This document shows, piece by piece, positions 1-7,327 of a stretch of 47,082 nt of DNA. Origin of the DNA: Bacteroides xylanisolvens XB1A (GTDB taxonomy: Bacteria > Bacteroidota > Bacteroidia > Bacteroidales > Bacteroidaceae); assembly GCF_000210075.1 (NCBI RefSeq), contig NC_021017.1, positions 1,985,084-2,032,165 of the forward strand. Reading direction: 5' to 3'. The notes beneath the pieces were generated by a model that was not told where the DNA came from, made no database searches, and saw only the letters and a program-made list of their open reading frames with translations. Within the stretch, counting starts at the first letter, position 1. Every line of letters starts with the position of its first letter. A program made the position numbers and the translations under genes.

Positions 1-90
1 TACCTAATTCTTGAAATGCTGATAAATAAGGAGATAACAGATAAAAGTATAAAGTAAAATAAGGTGAAACCGATAAATCAATAGTTTATG

Positions 91-1152
91 TTACTTATAA
101 ACTTGTATCGGCAATTCTCCTTTCAATGCTCCTATGGCATTAAAAGCTAACGACTCCATTTCATTCTCTCCCGGATAAACATAGATGGGAGCCAGGAAAG
201 AGATTCTTTTTTTCAGCCTTGAAACCACATAGTCCGAATAAGCGATTCCTCCTGTCAGGAGGATAGCATCTACTTTCCCGCAAAGTACAGTAGCACTGGC
301 GCCTATCGCTTTTGCAACATTATAAATCATGGCGTCCAGTATTAATTCCGCCTTTTTATCTCCTTCTTCTATCGATTGGATGATGGCAGGCACATCGGTC
401 GTACCTAAATGAGCAGTCAATCCGGCACGTCCGGAAATACGTTTCTTCAATTCGTCTTTGGTATGCTGACCGCTAAAACAAAGGTCGATCAGTTGACCGG
501 CAGGAAGTGTGCCGGCGCGTTCCGGTGAGAAAGGGCCTTCGCCGTCCAACGCATTGTTGGCGTCGATGGCTCTTCCATGGTGATGGACTGCGACAGAAAT
601 ACCTCCTCCTAAATGGCAGATGATTAAATCCAACTCTTCGTATTGCGTCCCTTGTTCTTTGGCGAAACGCCGCGCGATTGCTTTTTGGTTCAAGGCGTGC
701 CAGATGGTAATTTTCGGCATTAACGGAGAACCTGTAATGCGGGCTATGTCTTCCAGTTCATCCACCACTCCCGGATCAGCGATGAAAGCCGGGCAATCGG
801 GTAGGGTGGCGGCCAGTTCGCTGGCAATCAGTCCTCCTAAGTTGCAGGCATGGGTACGCATGGCATGCACTGTATCACGTTTCATGGCATCGTTCACCTC
901 ATACACTCCGCCCGGTATCGGTTTCACCAAACCTCCGCGTCCGATGATTGCGTCAAAAGAAAAAGGAATCTTGTTATTCTCCAATTCTTGTAATACCAGA
1001 TTTTTGCGGAATTCAAACTGATCTATTACCTCGGGAAAAGCAGACAGCTCTTCTACGGAATGTTTTATATTGCTGATAAATAACGGAGTCTCGTTTTCGT
1101 AAACCGCAATCTTTGTAGAAGTTGAGCCGGGGTTGATAACCAGTATTTTCAT
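91..1152 (-). CDS. buk: Butyrate kinase
   Basis: This 353-residue protein is a butyrate kinase of the acetate/butyrate kinase branch of the ASKHA fold. It interconverts butyryl phosphate plus ADP with butyrate plus ATP in the cytoplasm. The N-terminus MKILVINPGSTSTKIAVYE is the phosphate-binding loop of the family, HLGGGISV near residue 180 is the second nucleotide-binding motif, and LLTGGIAYSD near residue 300 is the adenosine motif. The length matches the family (about 355). It lies 25 bases downstream of phosphate butyryltransferase on the same strand, so the pair forms the classical ptb-buk module. Branched-chain acyl phosphates are an alternative substrate that the sequence cannot exclude. 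Confidence 0.95.
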   Translation of the reverse strand: MKILVINPGSTSTKIAVYENETPLFISNIKHSVEELSAFPEVIDQFEFRKNLVLQELENNKIPFSFDAIIGRGGLVKPIPGGVYEVNDAMKRDTVHAMRTHACNLGGLIASELAATLPDCPAFIADPGVVDELEDIARITGSPLMPKITIWHALNQKAIARRFAKEQGTQYEELDLIICHLGGGISVAVHHHGRAIDANNALDGEGPFSPERAGTLPAGQLIDLCFSGQHTKDELKKRISGRAGLTAHLGTTDVPAIIQSIEEGDKKAELILDAMIYNVAKAIGASATVLCGKVDAILLTGGIAYSDYVVSRLKKRISFLAPIYVYPGENEMESLAFNAIGALKGELPIQVYK

Positions 1153-1177
1153 GAATGGTGAGTTTTAAATGGTGAAT

Positions 1178-2137
1178 TTAGAATGATGAGTTGGTGACCT
1201 GACTGGCCTGTTTTCTGCACTCGCAATCTCCTGACACTTGTAAGCATGCCATCGCAATGCTATAATATTTGGACAAGCCGGAATCGCTACGCGACGGAAG
1301 TACTACAGGACAAATAGGTCCTTGCAGTAATCCTGCCATCTCTGCTTTTGCAAACAGGGAGACAGATTTGTAGAATGCATTGCCCGATTCGATGTTCGGG
1401 AATATCAGTACGTCTGCCTGTCCGTTGATAGGAGATACAATCCCTTTAATATCACCACTTGCCTGTTCGCACGCAGTACGTACATCCAGCGGGCCGTCAA
1501 TAATCACATTTCCGAATTCTCCCGCTTCGGCAAGCTCTACGATATTCACATAATCTAATGAATGAGGGAACTTGGCACTCACTTTTTCCGTACAGTGAAT
1601 CAATGCGACACGCGGCTGCTCGATGCCAAAGTGGCGGCAGGTACAGATAGCATACCAAATCATCTCTATGCGTTGTTGTAGCGTGGGACGCGGAATGACC
1701 GCAGCATCCGAAAAGAAAAGCAGTTTATGATAAGTAGGAATTTCCATCACTGCCAAATGCGTGAGGATTTTTCCTTTCGGCAACAACCCTTTTTCTTTGT
1801 CGAGTATGGCGTGCAGTAAGTTGTCTGTATTGATAATCCCTTTCATCAAAATATCGGCTCCCCCTTCGCGAACGATACGGACAGCCTCGCGTGCCGCTTC
1901 GTCCGGATTTTCGATATGGATAGTTTTTACATATTCGGGATATTGTTTGAGCGTGGGATATTTCTTCAGAATTGTAGAATCTCCAATCATAAGAAATTCT
2001 GCAATTCCCTCTTCCAGCGCACGAGAGATGGCATACTCTGTGTTAGGATCGTTGGCACAGACCACGGCAATTCGTTTTCTATGGTTTAGTTTTTTGAGAT
2101 GGGCCGTTAGCTGGGCAAAATTTAGAATAGGTTCCAT
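1178..2137 (-). CDS. ptb: Phosphate butyryltransferase
   Basis: This 319-residue protein belongs to the phosphate acetyl/butyryltransferase family and converts acyl-CoA plus phosphate to acyl phosphate plus CoA. Family features seen are IAVVCANDPNTEYAISRA near the N-terminus, DILMKGIINTDNLLHA near residue 95, GIVSPINGQADVLIFPNI near residue 232, and the C-terminal block PVVLPSRSDS. It is slightly longer than the usual ~300 residues at the C-terminus, where the last seven residues come from an A/T-rich repeat-like tract that continues into the ptb-buk gap. With buk it makes ATP from butyryl-CoA or branched acyl-CoA. The start at 2137 gives a normal family N-terminus. Expression probably starts in the gap 2138-2354, where only weak promoter matches are visible on this strand. 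Confidence 0.93.
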   Translation of the reverse strand: MEPILNFAQLTAHLKKLNHRKRIAVVCANDPNTEYAISRALEEGIAEFLMIGDSTILKKYPTLKQYPEYVKTIHIENPDEAAREAVRIVREGGADILMKGIINTDNLLHAILDKEKGLLPKGKILTHLAVMEIPTYHKLLFFSDAAVIPRPTLQQRIEMIWYAICTCRHFGIEQPRVALIHCTEKVSAKFPHSLDYVNIVELAEAGEFGNVIIDGPLDVRTACEQASGDIKGIVSPINGQADVLIFPNIESGNAFYKSVSLFAKAEMAGLLQGPICPVVLPSRSDSGLSKYYSIAMACLQVSGDCECRKQASQVTNSSF

Positions 2138-2277
2138 AACGTTAGATTTTTAGCAAATATCAGAAAAATGATTGAAAAAATAACGATTATAACCCGAAAA
2201 AATGCATCCGTTATGTAACATTTTGCTATATTTCATTTGTTTTGACTGTTGGATGTGCATGGAACCGTTTTTTCCTG

Positions 2278-2285
2278 TATTTTTG
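2278..2285 (+). promoter_or_regulatory. Putative -7 box for the LD-carboxypeptidase gene
   Basis: TATTTTTG matches the Bacteroides -7 consensus TAnnTTTG, 70 bases before the LD-carboxypeptidase start. No good TTTG element is present at the usual 19-21 base spacing. Confidence 0.5.
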
Positions 2286-2354
2286 CAGATGAAAACAAAT
2301 GCATCCGGGCAGTCTGGTATTTTATCAACGAAAGTCAATTAAATAAGAATATAT

Positions 2355-3263
2355 ATGGATATTCAATTTCCTCCCTTTTTGCAGAAAGGTGATAAAGTGG
2401 TTATTGTATCACCTTCGAGTAAGATAGACCAACAATTCCTGAAAGGAGCCAAGAAACGGATAGAATCATGGGGCTTGAAAGTGGCTATGGGAAAATATGC
2501 CGGAAGTTCATCCGGGAGATATGCCGGAACAATCAGGCAACGGCTGAAAGATTTGCAGGACGCGATGGACGACCCTGAGGTGAAAGCTATTCTGTGTAGT
2601 CGCGGAGGGTACGGGGCGGTACATTTGATTGATAAAATTGATTTTACGGCTTTTCGTGAACATCCGAAATGGTTACTGGGTTTTAGCGATATAACAGCGT
2701 TGCACAATCTGTTTCAGAAAAATGGATATGCTTCTCTACATTCGTTGATGGCCCGTCATCTTACGGTAGAACCGGAAGATGATCTTTGTACGAACTATCT
2801 GAAGGATATCTTATTTGGGAATATCCCTTCTTATACGTGCGAGAAGCACAAACTGAATAAGCAGGGGACTGCACAAGGCGTTTTGCATGGTGGTAATATG
2901 GCGGTAGCATACGGTTTGCGGGGAACTCCATACGATATTCCGGCAGAAGGGACGATACTGTTTATTGAAGATGTCAGCGAACGTCCGCATGCCATCGAGC
3001 GTATGATGTATAATTTGAAATTGGGAGGCGTGCTTGAAAAACTGTCCGGACTGATTATCGGCCAATTTACGGAATATGAAGAAGACTGTTCGTTGGGTAA
3101 GGAATTGTATGCAGCTTTGGCGGATTTAGTAAAAGAGTATGATTATCCGGTCTGCTTTAATTTTCCGGTAGGACACGTGACTCATAATCTGCCGCTTATA
3201 AATGGCGCAAAAGTGGAACTTGTGGTCGGAAAGAAAAATGTGGAACTGAAGTTTATATGTTAA
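2355..3263 (+). CDS. LD-carboxypeptidase (muramoyltetrapeptide carboxypeptidase), S66 family
   Basis: This 302-residue protein removes the terminal D-alanine from muropeptide tetrapeptides during cell-wall recycling. The S66 signature is complete: RGGYGA at residues 83-88, the nucleophile Ser111 in GFSDITAL, Glu205 in LFIEDV, and His274 in PVGHVTHN. These correspond to the Ser-Glu-His triad of Pseudomonas LdcA. There is no signal peptide, so the enzyme is predicted to be cytoplasmic, as in LdcA. It starts a plus-strand group that continues with the M28 lipoprotein and SufE, but those functions are unrelated, so shared transcription is only a possibility. Confidence 0.93.
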   Translation: MDIQFPPFLQKGDKVVIVSPSSKIDQQFLKGAKKRIESWGLKVAMGKYAGSSSGRYAGTIRQRLKDLQDAMDDPEVKAILCSRGGYGAVHLIDKIDFTAFREHPKWLLGFSDITALHNLFQKNGYASLHSLMARHLTVEPEDDLCTNYLKDILFGNIPSYTCEKHKLNKQGTAQGVLHGGNMAVAYGLRGTPYDIPAEGTILFIEDVSERPHAIERMMYNLKLGGVLEKLSGLIIGQFTEYEEDCSLGKELYAALADLVKEYDYPVCFNFPVGHVTHNLPLINGAKVELVVGKKNVELKFIC

Positions 3264-3333
3264 TAAACCATTCCATCTGAACGATGCTGTGATGAAAATA
3301 ACTAATTTTGAAGCCCTAATAGATGAAAGGACG

Positions 3334-4329
3334 ATGAAAAAGAAAACTATGATAGTATTAATGAGTGCCTTTTTGTTATTATCAGCATTCTCTTGCGGAG
3401 GAGGTAATAAGGCAAATAGTACGAGTGAACAAAGCGAAGAGACAGCAGTGAATGTACCTCAATTTGATGCGGATAGTGCTTATTTGTATGTAAAGAATCA
3501 GGTGGATTTCGGACCTCGTGTTCCTAATACAAAAGAACATGTTGCCTGTGGCAATTACCTTGCCGGTCAGTTGGAGGCTTTCGGTGCTCAAGTGACTAAT
3601 CAATATGCAGATTTAATTGCTTATGACGGAACTCTGTTGAAAGCGAGAAACATTATCGGTTCTTATAAGCCGGAAAGCAAAAAACGAATCGCTCTGTTTG
3701 CGCACTGGGATACACGTCCATGGGCTGATAACGATCCTGACGAGAAGAATCATAATACTCCGATTTTGGGTGCCAATGATGGTGCCAGTGGTGTAGGGGC
3801 TTTATTGGAAATAGCTCGCTTGGTCAATCAGCAACAACCGGAGTTAGGTATCGATATTATTTTGCTGGATGCAGAGGATTATGGTGCGCCGCAGTTCTAT
3901 ACGGGGCAGCATAAAGAGGAATTCTGGTGTCTCGGATCACAGTATTGGGCACGCAATCCTCATGTACAGGGATATAATGCACGTTTTGGCATCCTGCTCG
4001 ATATGGTGGGCGGTGAAGGTAGCGTGTTTATGAAAGAGGGATATTCTGAAGAATTTGCTCCCGATATAAATAAGAAAGTCTGGAAAGCGGCGAAGAAGAT
4101 TGGCAACGGGAAGACGTTCATGGATGGTAACGGAGGATTTGTTACCGACGACCATCTGTTCATTAATCGCTTGGCACGTATTAAAACAATCGATATTATT
4201 CCATATAATCAGGAGGGTGACTTTACTCCGACATGGCATACCGTCAATGACAATATGGAGCATATAGATAAGAATACGTTGAAAGCAGTAGGCCAGACGG
4301 TATTGGAAGTGATCTATAATGAGAAATAA
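3334..4329 (+). CDS. M28-family lipoprotein, glutaminyl-peptide cyclotransferase-like
   Basis: This protein is a zinc-dependent M28-fold enzyme on the cell envelope. From the ATG at 3334 it has 331 residues and a lipoprotein signal, MKKKTMIVLMSAFLLLSAFSC, with the lipobox Cys about 20 residues in. A GTG at 3289 would extend the frame upstream, but it would bury the signal peptide. Metal and active-site motifs are HWDTRPWADND, GANDGASGVG, LLDAEDYG, a TDDHLFINR segment and TWHTVND. The arrangement resembles secreted glutaminyl cyclases of Bacteroidetes, which convert N-terminal Gln to pyroglutamate on exported proteins. Aminopeptidase activity is the alternative. SufE follows after 22 bases. 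Confidence 0.88.
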   Translation: MKKKTMIVLMSAFLLLSAFSCGGGNKANSTSEQSEETAVNVPQFDADSAYLYVKNQVDFGPRVPNTKEHVACGNYLAGQLEAFGAQVTNQYADLIAYDGTLLKARNIIGSYKPESKKRIALFAHWDTRPWADNDPDEKNHNTPILGANDGASGVGALLEIARLVNQQQPELGIDIILLDAEDYGAPQFYTGQHKEEFWCLGSQYWARNPHVQGYNARFGILLDMVGGEGSVFMKEGYSEEFAPDINKKVWKAAKKIGNGKTFMDGNGGFVTDDHLFINRLARIKTIDIIPYNQEGDFTPTWHTVNDNMEHIDKNTLKAVGQTVLEVIYNEK

Positions 4330-4351
4330 CAGGATTAAATAATTATTTATA

Positions 4352-4777
4352 ATGTCAATTAATGAATTACAGGACGAAGTGATTGCAGAATTCAGTGACT
4401 TCGACGATTGGATGGACCGTTATCAACTACTTATTGACTTAGGAAATGAGCAGGAACCACTTGAAGAAAAATATAAGACGGAACAAAATCTGATTGAAGG
4501 ATGCCAAAGTAGGGTGTGGCTTCAAGCGGATGATGTAGATGGTAAAATCGTTTTTAAAGCGGAAAGTGATGCTTTGATAGTCAAAGGAATTATTGCCTTA
4601 TTGATTAAAGTCCTTTCAGGACATACTCCTGATGAAATCTTGAATACAGATCTTTATTTTATAGACAAGATTGGGCTGAAAGAGCATCTGTCGCCAACGC
4701 GTAGCAATGGTTTGCTGTCGATGGTGAAACAAATACGAATGTATGCACTAGCATTCAAAGCAAAAGAGGGGAAGTGA
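4352..4777 (+). CDS. sufE: SufE-family cysteine desulfurase acceptor
   Basis: This 141-residue protein is a SufE-type sulfur acceptor that takes persulfide sulfur from a SufS-type cysteine desulfurase for Fe-S cluster assembly. The acceptor cysteine is Cys51 in LIEGCQSRVWL, the same motif and position as in characterised SufE. The C-terminal helices SNGLLSMVKQIRMYA are also family-typical. Length is normal. No suf operon genes are adjacent, so the partner desulfurase lies elsewhere. A rho-independent terminator begins at its stop codon. Confidence 0.94.
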   Translation: MSINELQDEVIAEFSDFDDWMDRYQLLIDLGNEQEPLEEKYKTEQNLIEGCQSRVWLQADDVDGKIVFKAESDALIVKGIIALLIKVLSGHTPDEILNTDLYFIDKIGLKEHLSPTRSNGLLSMVKQIRMYALAFKAKEGK

Positions 4778-4794
4778 AAAACTTCCCTTTTTTT
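4769..4794 (+). terminator. Rho-independent terminator after sufE
   Basis: A 7-bp stem (4769-4775 with 4781-4787) and a 5-base loop are followed by seven T residues. The stem contains the sufE stop codon, and the T tract reaches the stop codon of the convergent CPBP gene. Confidence 0.85.
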
Positions 4795-5572
4795 ATGGTT
4801 GCTTTCTGGAAGTCAGATTGTTCATGGTCAGTATGGTGCAGATAAGTAGCAGGATTGAACCGACCAGAGTGACGAGATACGGGCTACCGTTAATCAGGTC
4901 ATCCATATTCTCGGCTTCGGGATATTTGATGCTAAGATATACGGATAGCGAGTTGTTGAGCACGTGCATGAGTATACAAGGTATCAGGCTGCCTGTTTTG
5001 TAATAAGTCCATGCCAGCAGGATACCGATCAGAAATGCGGGAAGGATCTGGGCCGGATTTATATGAAAGACGCCGAACAGAAGCGCGGAAATCAGAATGG
5101 CTTTAGTCGGATTATATTGTTGAAGTAAAGCTCGGGTGATTGCTCCGCGAAACAAGATTTCTTCAAGTACAGGACCGATGATAGCTATTGCAAGAATACC
5201 GCCCCAACCGGATTGGAGAATGTCGAAAGATTGCTCCATGATGTTGGGTATCCAGTCTAGCAGTCCCATAAGTGCAGATACCAGAAAGCCAGCGGTGAGA
5301 ATAGCCAGCCCGCTACAAATTAGGAATGGCACTGATACAGGCGACCATGTCGCTTTCTTTTTACTGATATAGCCGGCTTTCCATAGATAAATACCCATCA
5401 TAATCTGACCGGCTAATTGGGCCGGAATCATAATCATTTGCGTCAGGGCAACCTTATCCAAATCTCCTGTGGTGACTAACAAATAGATCGTACAGGGAAT
5501 CATAATCAGGATAGGGGCGACAATCTGTGCAATGAGAAGGTCTATTAATATCAGTTTGATAGCCGTTTTCAT
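4793..5572 (-). CDS. CPBP-family intramembrane metalloprotease
   Basis: This 259-residue polytopic membrane protein belongs to the CPBP (CAAX protease and bacteriocin-processing, ABI) family. The conserved motifs are all present: EEILFRG with Glu137, Glu138 and Arg142, FGVFH with His170, and MHVLNN with His203. About seven hydrophobic segments span the protein. Family members cleave within or near the membrane, but the substrate here is unknown. A 29-residue membrane peptide is encoded 6 bases upstream on the same strand, so the two are probably co-transcribed, perhaps as part of the ribF operon. The stop codon overlaps the T tract of the sufE terminator. Confidence 0.9.
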   Translation of the reverse strand: MKTAIKLILIDLLIAQIVAPILIMIPCTIYLLVTTGDLDKVALTQMIMIPAQLAGQIMMGIYLWKAGYISKKKATWSPVSVPFLICSGLAILTAGFLVSALMGLLDWIPNIMEQSFDILQSGWGGILAIAIIGPVLEEILFRGAITRALLQQYNPTKAILISALLFGVFHINPAQILPAFLIGILLAWTYYKTGSLIPCILMHVLNNSLSVYLSIKYPEAENMDDLINGSPYLVTLVGSILLLICTILTMNNLTSRKQP

Positions 5573-5578
5573 TGGTCT

Positions 5579-5668
5579 TTAGTTAGTTGTAAAGAAACTA
5601 TAGATAAACATAGCTAACATCGAAATAGCTATTACCACCAAAGAGATGCTCATAAATGACTTTTGCAT
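5579..5668 (-). CDS. Small single-span membrane peptide (29 aa)
   Basis: This short open frame has not been recognised as a known family. It encodes 29 residues starting MQKSFMSISLVVIAISMLAM and ending in a short polar tail. A polar N-terminus (Gln, Lys, Ser), a ~20-residue hydrophobic stretch rich in Ile, Leu, Val and Met, and the tail FFTTN fit a single transmembrane helix. The frame ends 6 bases before the start of the CPBP protease and lies 43 bases after the stop of ribF, all on one strand. The tight packing supports translation. A role as partner, regulator or substrate of the CPBP protease is inference from position only. Confidence 0.6.
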   Translation of the reverse strand: MQKSFMSISLVVIAISMLAMFIYSFFTTN

Positions 5669-5711
5669 AAGAATCTATTTTTAAATTATTATTGTTCGGT
5701 TATTGTATTAT

Positions 5712-6693
5712 TTATTTTGTTTCTCTGCTGTTACTGCCTGCCTTGCTGGCAAGAAGAATAGCTTCCGTCTCTTCTGCATCTTTATGGAGTTGCACTATTA
5801 ACTCGTCGATACTGGAGAATTTCAGTTCGGGACGCGTCCGTTTTACAAAAGTAAGCCGGATGAATTTATCGTATATGTCCGAATGGAAGTGAAGGATATT
5901 CACCTCAATGGTCCGGTTAGGGCCATTATCAATCGTCGGGCGGACACCTATGTTCAGCATCCCCATATATGTCTTTTTATCAAATGTCACCCATACGGCA
6001 TATACACCGTCCGCGGGGATCAGTTTATCAGGATCATCCACGCTTAAATTGGCCGTTGGAAAACCAATTTTGCGGCCTACCTGATAGCCGCCTACTACTA
6101 TTCCGTCCAGGAAGTATTCATATTTCAGGCAATCGGCAGCCAAGTCCACTTCTCCTTGATGAAGAAGTTTGCGGATCAGGGAAGAACTTACCGGAACGTT
6201 GGGTACGTTCTCTATTTCTATATTGCTGGTATATGCTTTGGCGCGAATCACTTCTATGCCAATTTCTTTCCCATAGCGTACATAATCCTCGAAGCCCTCG
6301 CTGCGGTTGTGCCCGAAACGATGGTCATAGCCGATAACCAGGTATTTTACCTGATAGCGTTCTTTTAACAGCTGTGTCATGAACTCCCGGGCGGTAAGCC
6401 GGGAAACTTCCGGGGTGAAATCAAGCATCAGGCAGTAGTCTACCCCGATGTCTGCAAGCAGACTTATTTTTTCTTCCGGGGTAGTCAGAAGTTCCGGACG
6501 ATAATTCGTGTTCATCACTTTGCGGGGATGAACGGGGAAAGTAACCAATGCAGAGCGTAGACCTTTGGCGGCGGCTATCTCTTTCACTTGCTGAATCAGA
6601 TAGCGATGTCCTGCATGTACTCCATCAAAAAAAACCGATGGTAGCTACACTGGGTTCCGGGTTAATAGCCGATGTGTCACGTATAATCTGCAT
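5712..6693 (-). CDS. ribF: Bifunctional riboflavin kinase/FMN adenylyltransferase, frameshifted in a T8 tract
   Basis: RibF makes FMN from riboflavin and FAD from FMN. The gene starts at the ATG at 6693, giving MQIIRDTSAINPEPSVATIG, and should continue into GFFDGVHAGHR, the nucleotide-binding motif of the adenylyltransferase domain. The coding strand has eight T residues at 6634-6627 where seven are needed, so the frame breaks inside that motif. From there on (5712-6587 from an internal GTG) the frame is intact and encodes the rest of the adenylyltransferase domain (LVIGYDHRFGHNRSEGF) and the kinase domain (GRKIGFPTANL, then DGVYAVWV). Corrected length is about 326 residues, slightly above usual. 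RibF is normally essential, so a sequence error or slippage is more likely than loss. The HAD gene ends 10 bases upstream. Confidence 0.88.
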
Positions 6694-6703
6694 ATCTCTA
6701 AAA

Positions 6704-7327
6704 TTATTTGCTGTTGAAAAGATGGCTCCAGTCTTCGCCTTCTTTTGCTGTATAAGTGGAAATTCCTAAATTCTGGGCTGCCTTACAGTTCATCTCGGAA
6801 TCATCGATGAAGAGTGTTTCTTTCGGCTCGATACCGGCATCCTCTATGATTGCCTTGAAGATTTCCGGTTCGGGCTTGGTCATTTTCATTTCAAAAGAGA
6901 GGTACGTTTTCTCAAAATAGTCTTCCACCTTAAATGTGCGGTAGGGAAACAGGTGAATACATGTCCAGTCCCAATGGATTTGGTTGGTATTGCTCAATAA
7001 ATAGACGACATATTTCTCACGTAATTTTAATAATAAATCAAGTTTGTGTGTCGGTATGTCTACTAAAAAACTATTCCAGGCTGCATCTATTTGTATGTCG
7101 CTCACTGCTTTGCCTATCATCTGCCGAACTCCGTCACGGAATTCGGCGGGTGTAATCAATCCTTTTTCCTGTTGCATCAGGAGTCCGTTCGGATTATGGA
7201 TGTCCAGTAGGTCCTCCACGTTCCGGAGCCCTAATTTCTGAAAGTTCTCAATGCAACGTTGGCGGTCGAGATTGATAAGTACACCACCCAAATCAATAAG
7301 AAGGTTTTTTATTCCTTTACTTTTCAT
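6704..7327 (-). CDS. HAD-superfamily hydrolase, subfamily IA
   Basis: This ~207-residue haloacid-dehalogenase-type phosphatase resembles the YihX group that acts on sugar phosphates. Motif I is DLGGVLINLD, with Gly in place of the usual second Asp, as is common in this subgroup. Motif II is LLSNTN, the motif III Lys is in KMTKPEPEIF, and motif IV is FIDDSEMN. A helical cap lies between motifs I and II. The start at 7327 gives MKSKGIKNLLIDLGG; the frame is open further upstream but that would run into the calcium ATPase. From 7327 the gene overlaps the end of the ATPase gene by 11 bases, suggesting translational coupling. The substrate is not known. Confidence 0.87.
   Translation of the reverse strand: MKSKGIKNLLIDLGGVLINLDRQRCIENFQKLGLRNVEDLLDIHNPNGLLMQQEKGLITPAEFRDGVRQMIGKAVSDIQIDAAWNSFLVDIPTHKLDLLLKLREKYVVYLLSNTNQIHWDWTCIHLFPYRTFKVEDYFEKTYLSFEMKMTKPEPEIFKAIIEDAGIEPKETLFIDDSEMNCKAAQNLGISTYTAKEGEDWSHLFNSK

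Noticed and set aside
2150..2338. A 62-residue open frame on the minus strand upstream of ptb.
   Set aside because: It covers the intergenic promoter region, including a plus-strand -7 box, has no recognisable domain and a composition unlike the neighbouring genes.
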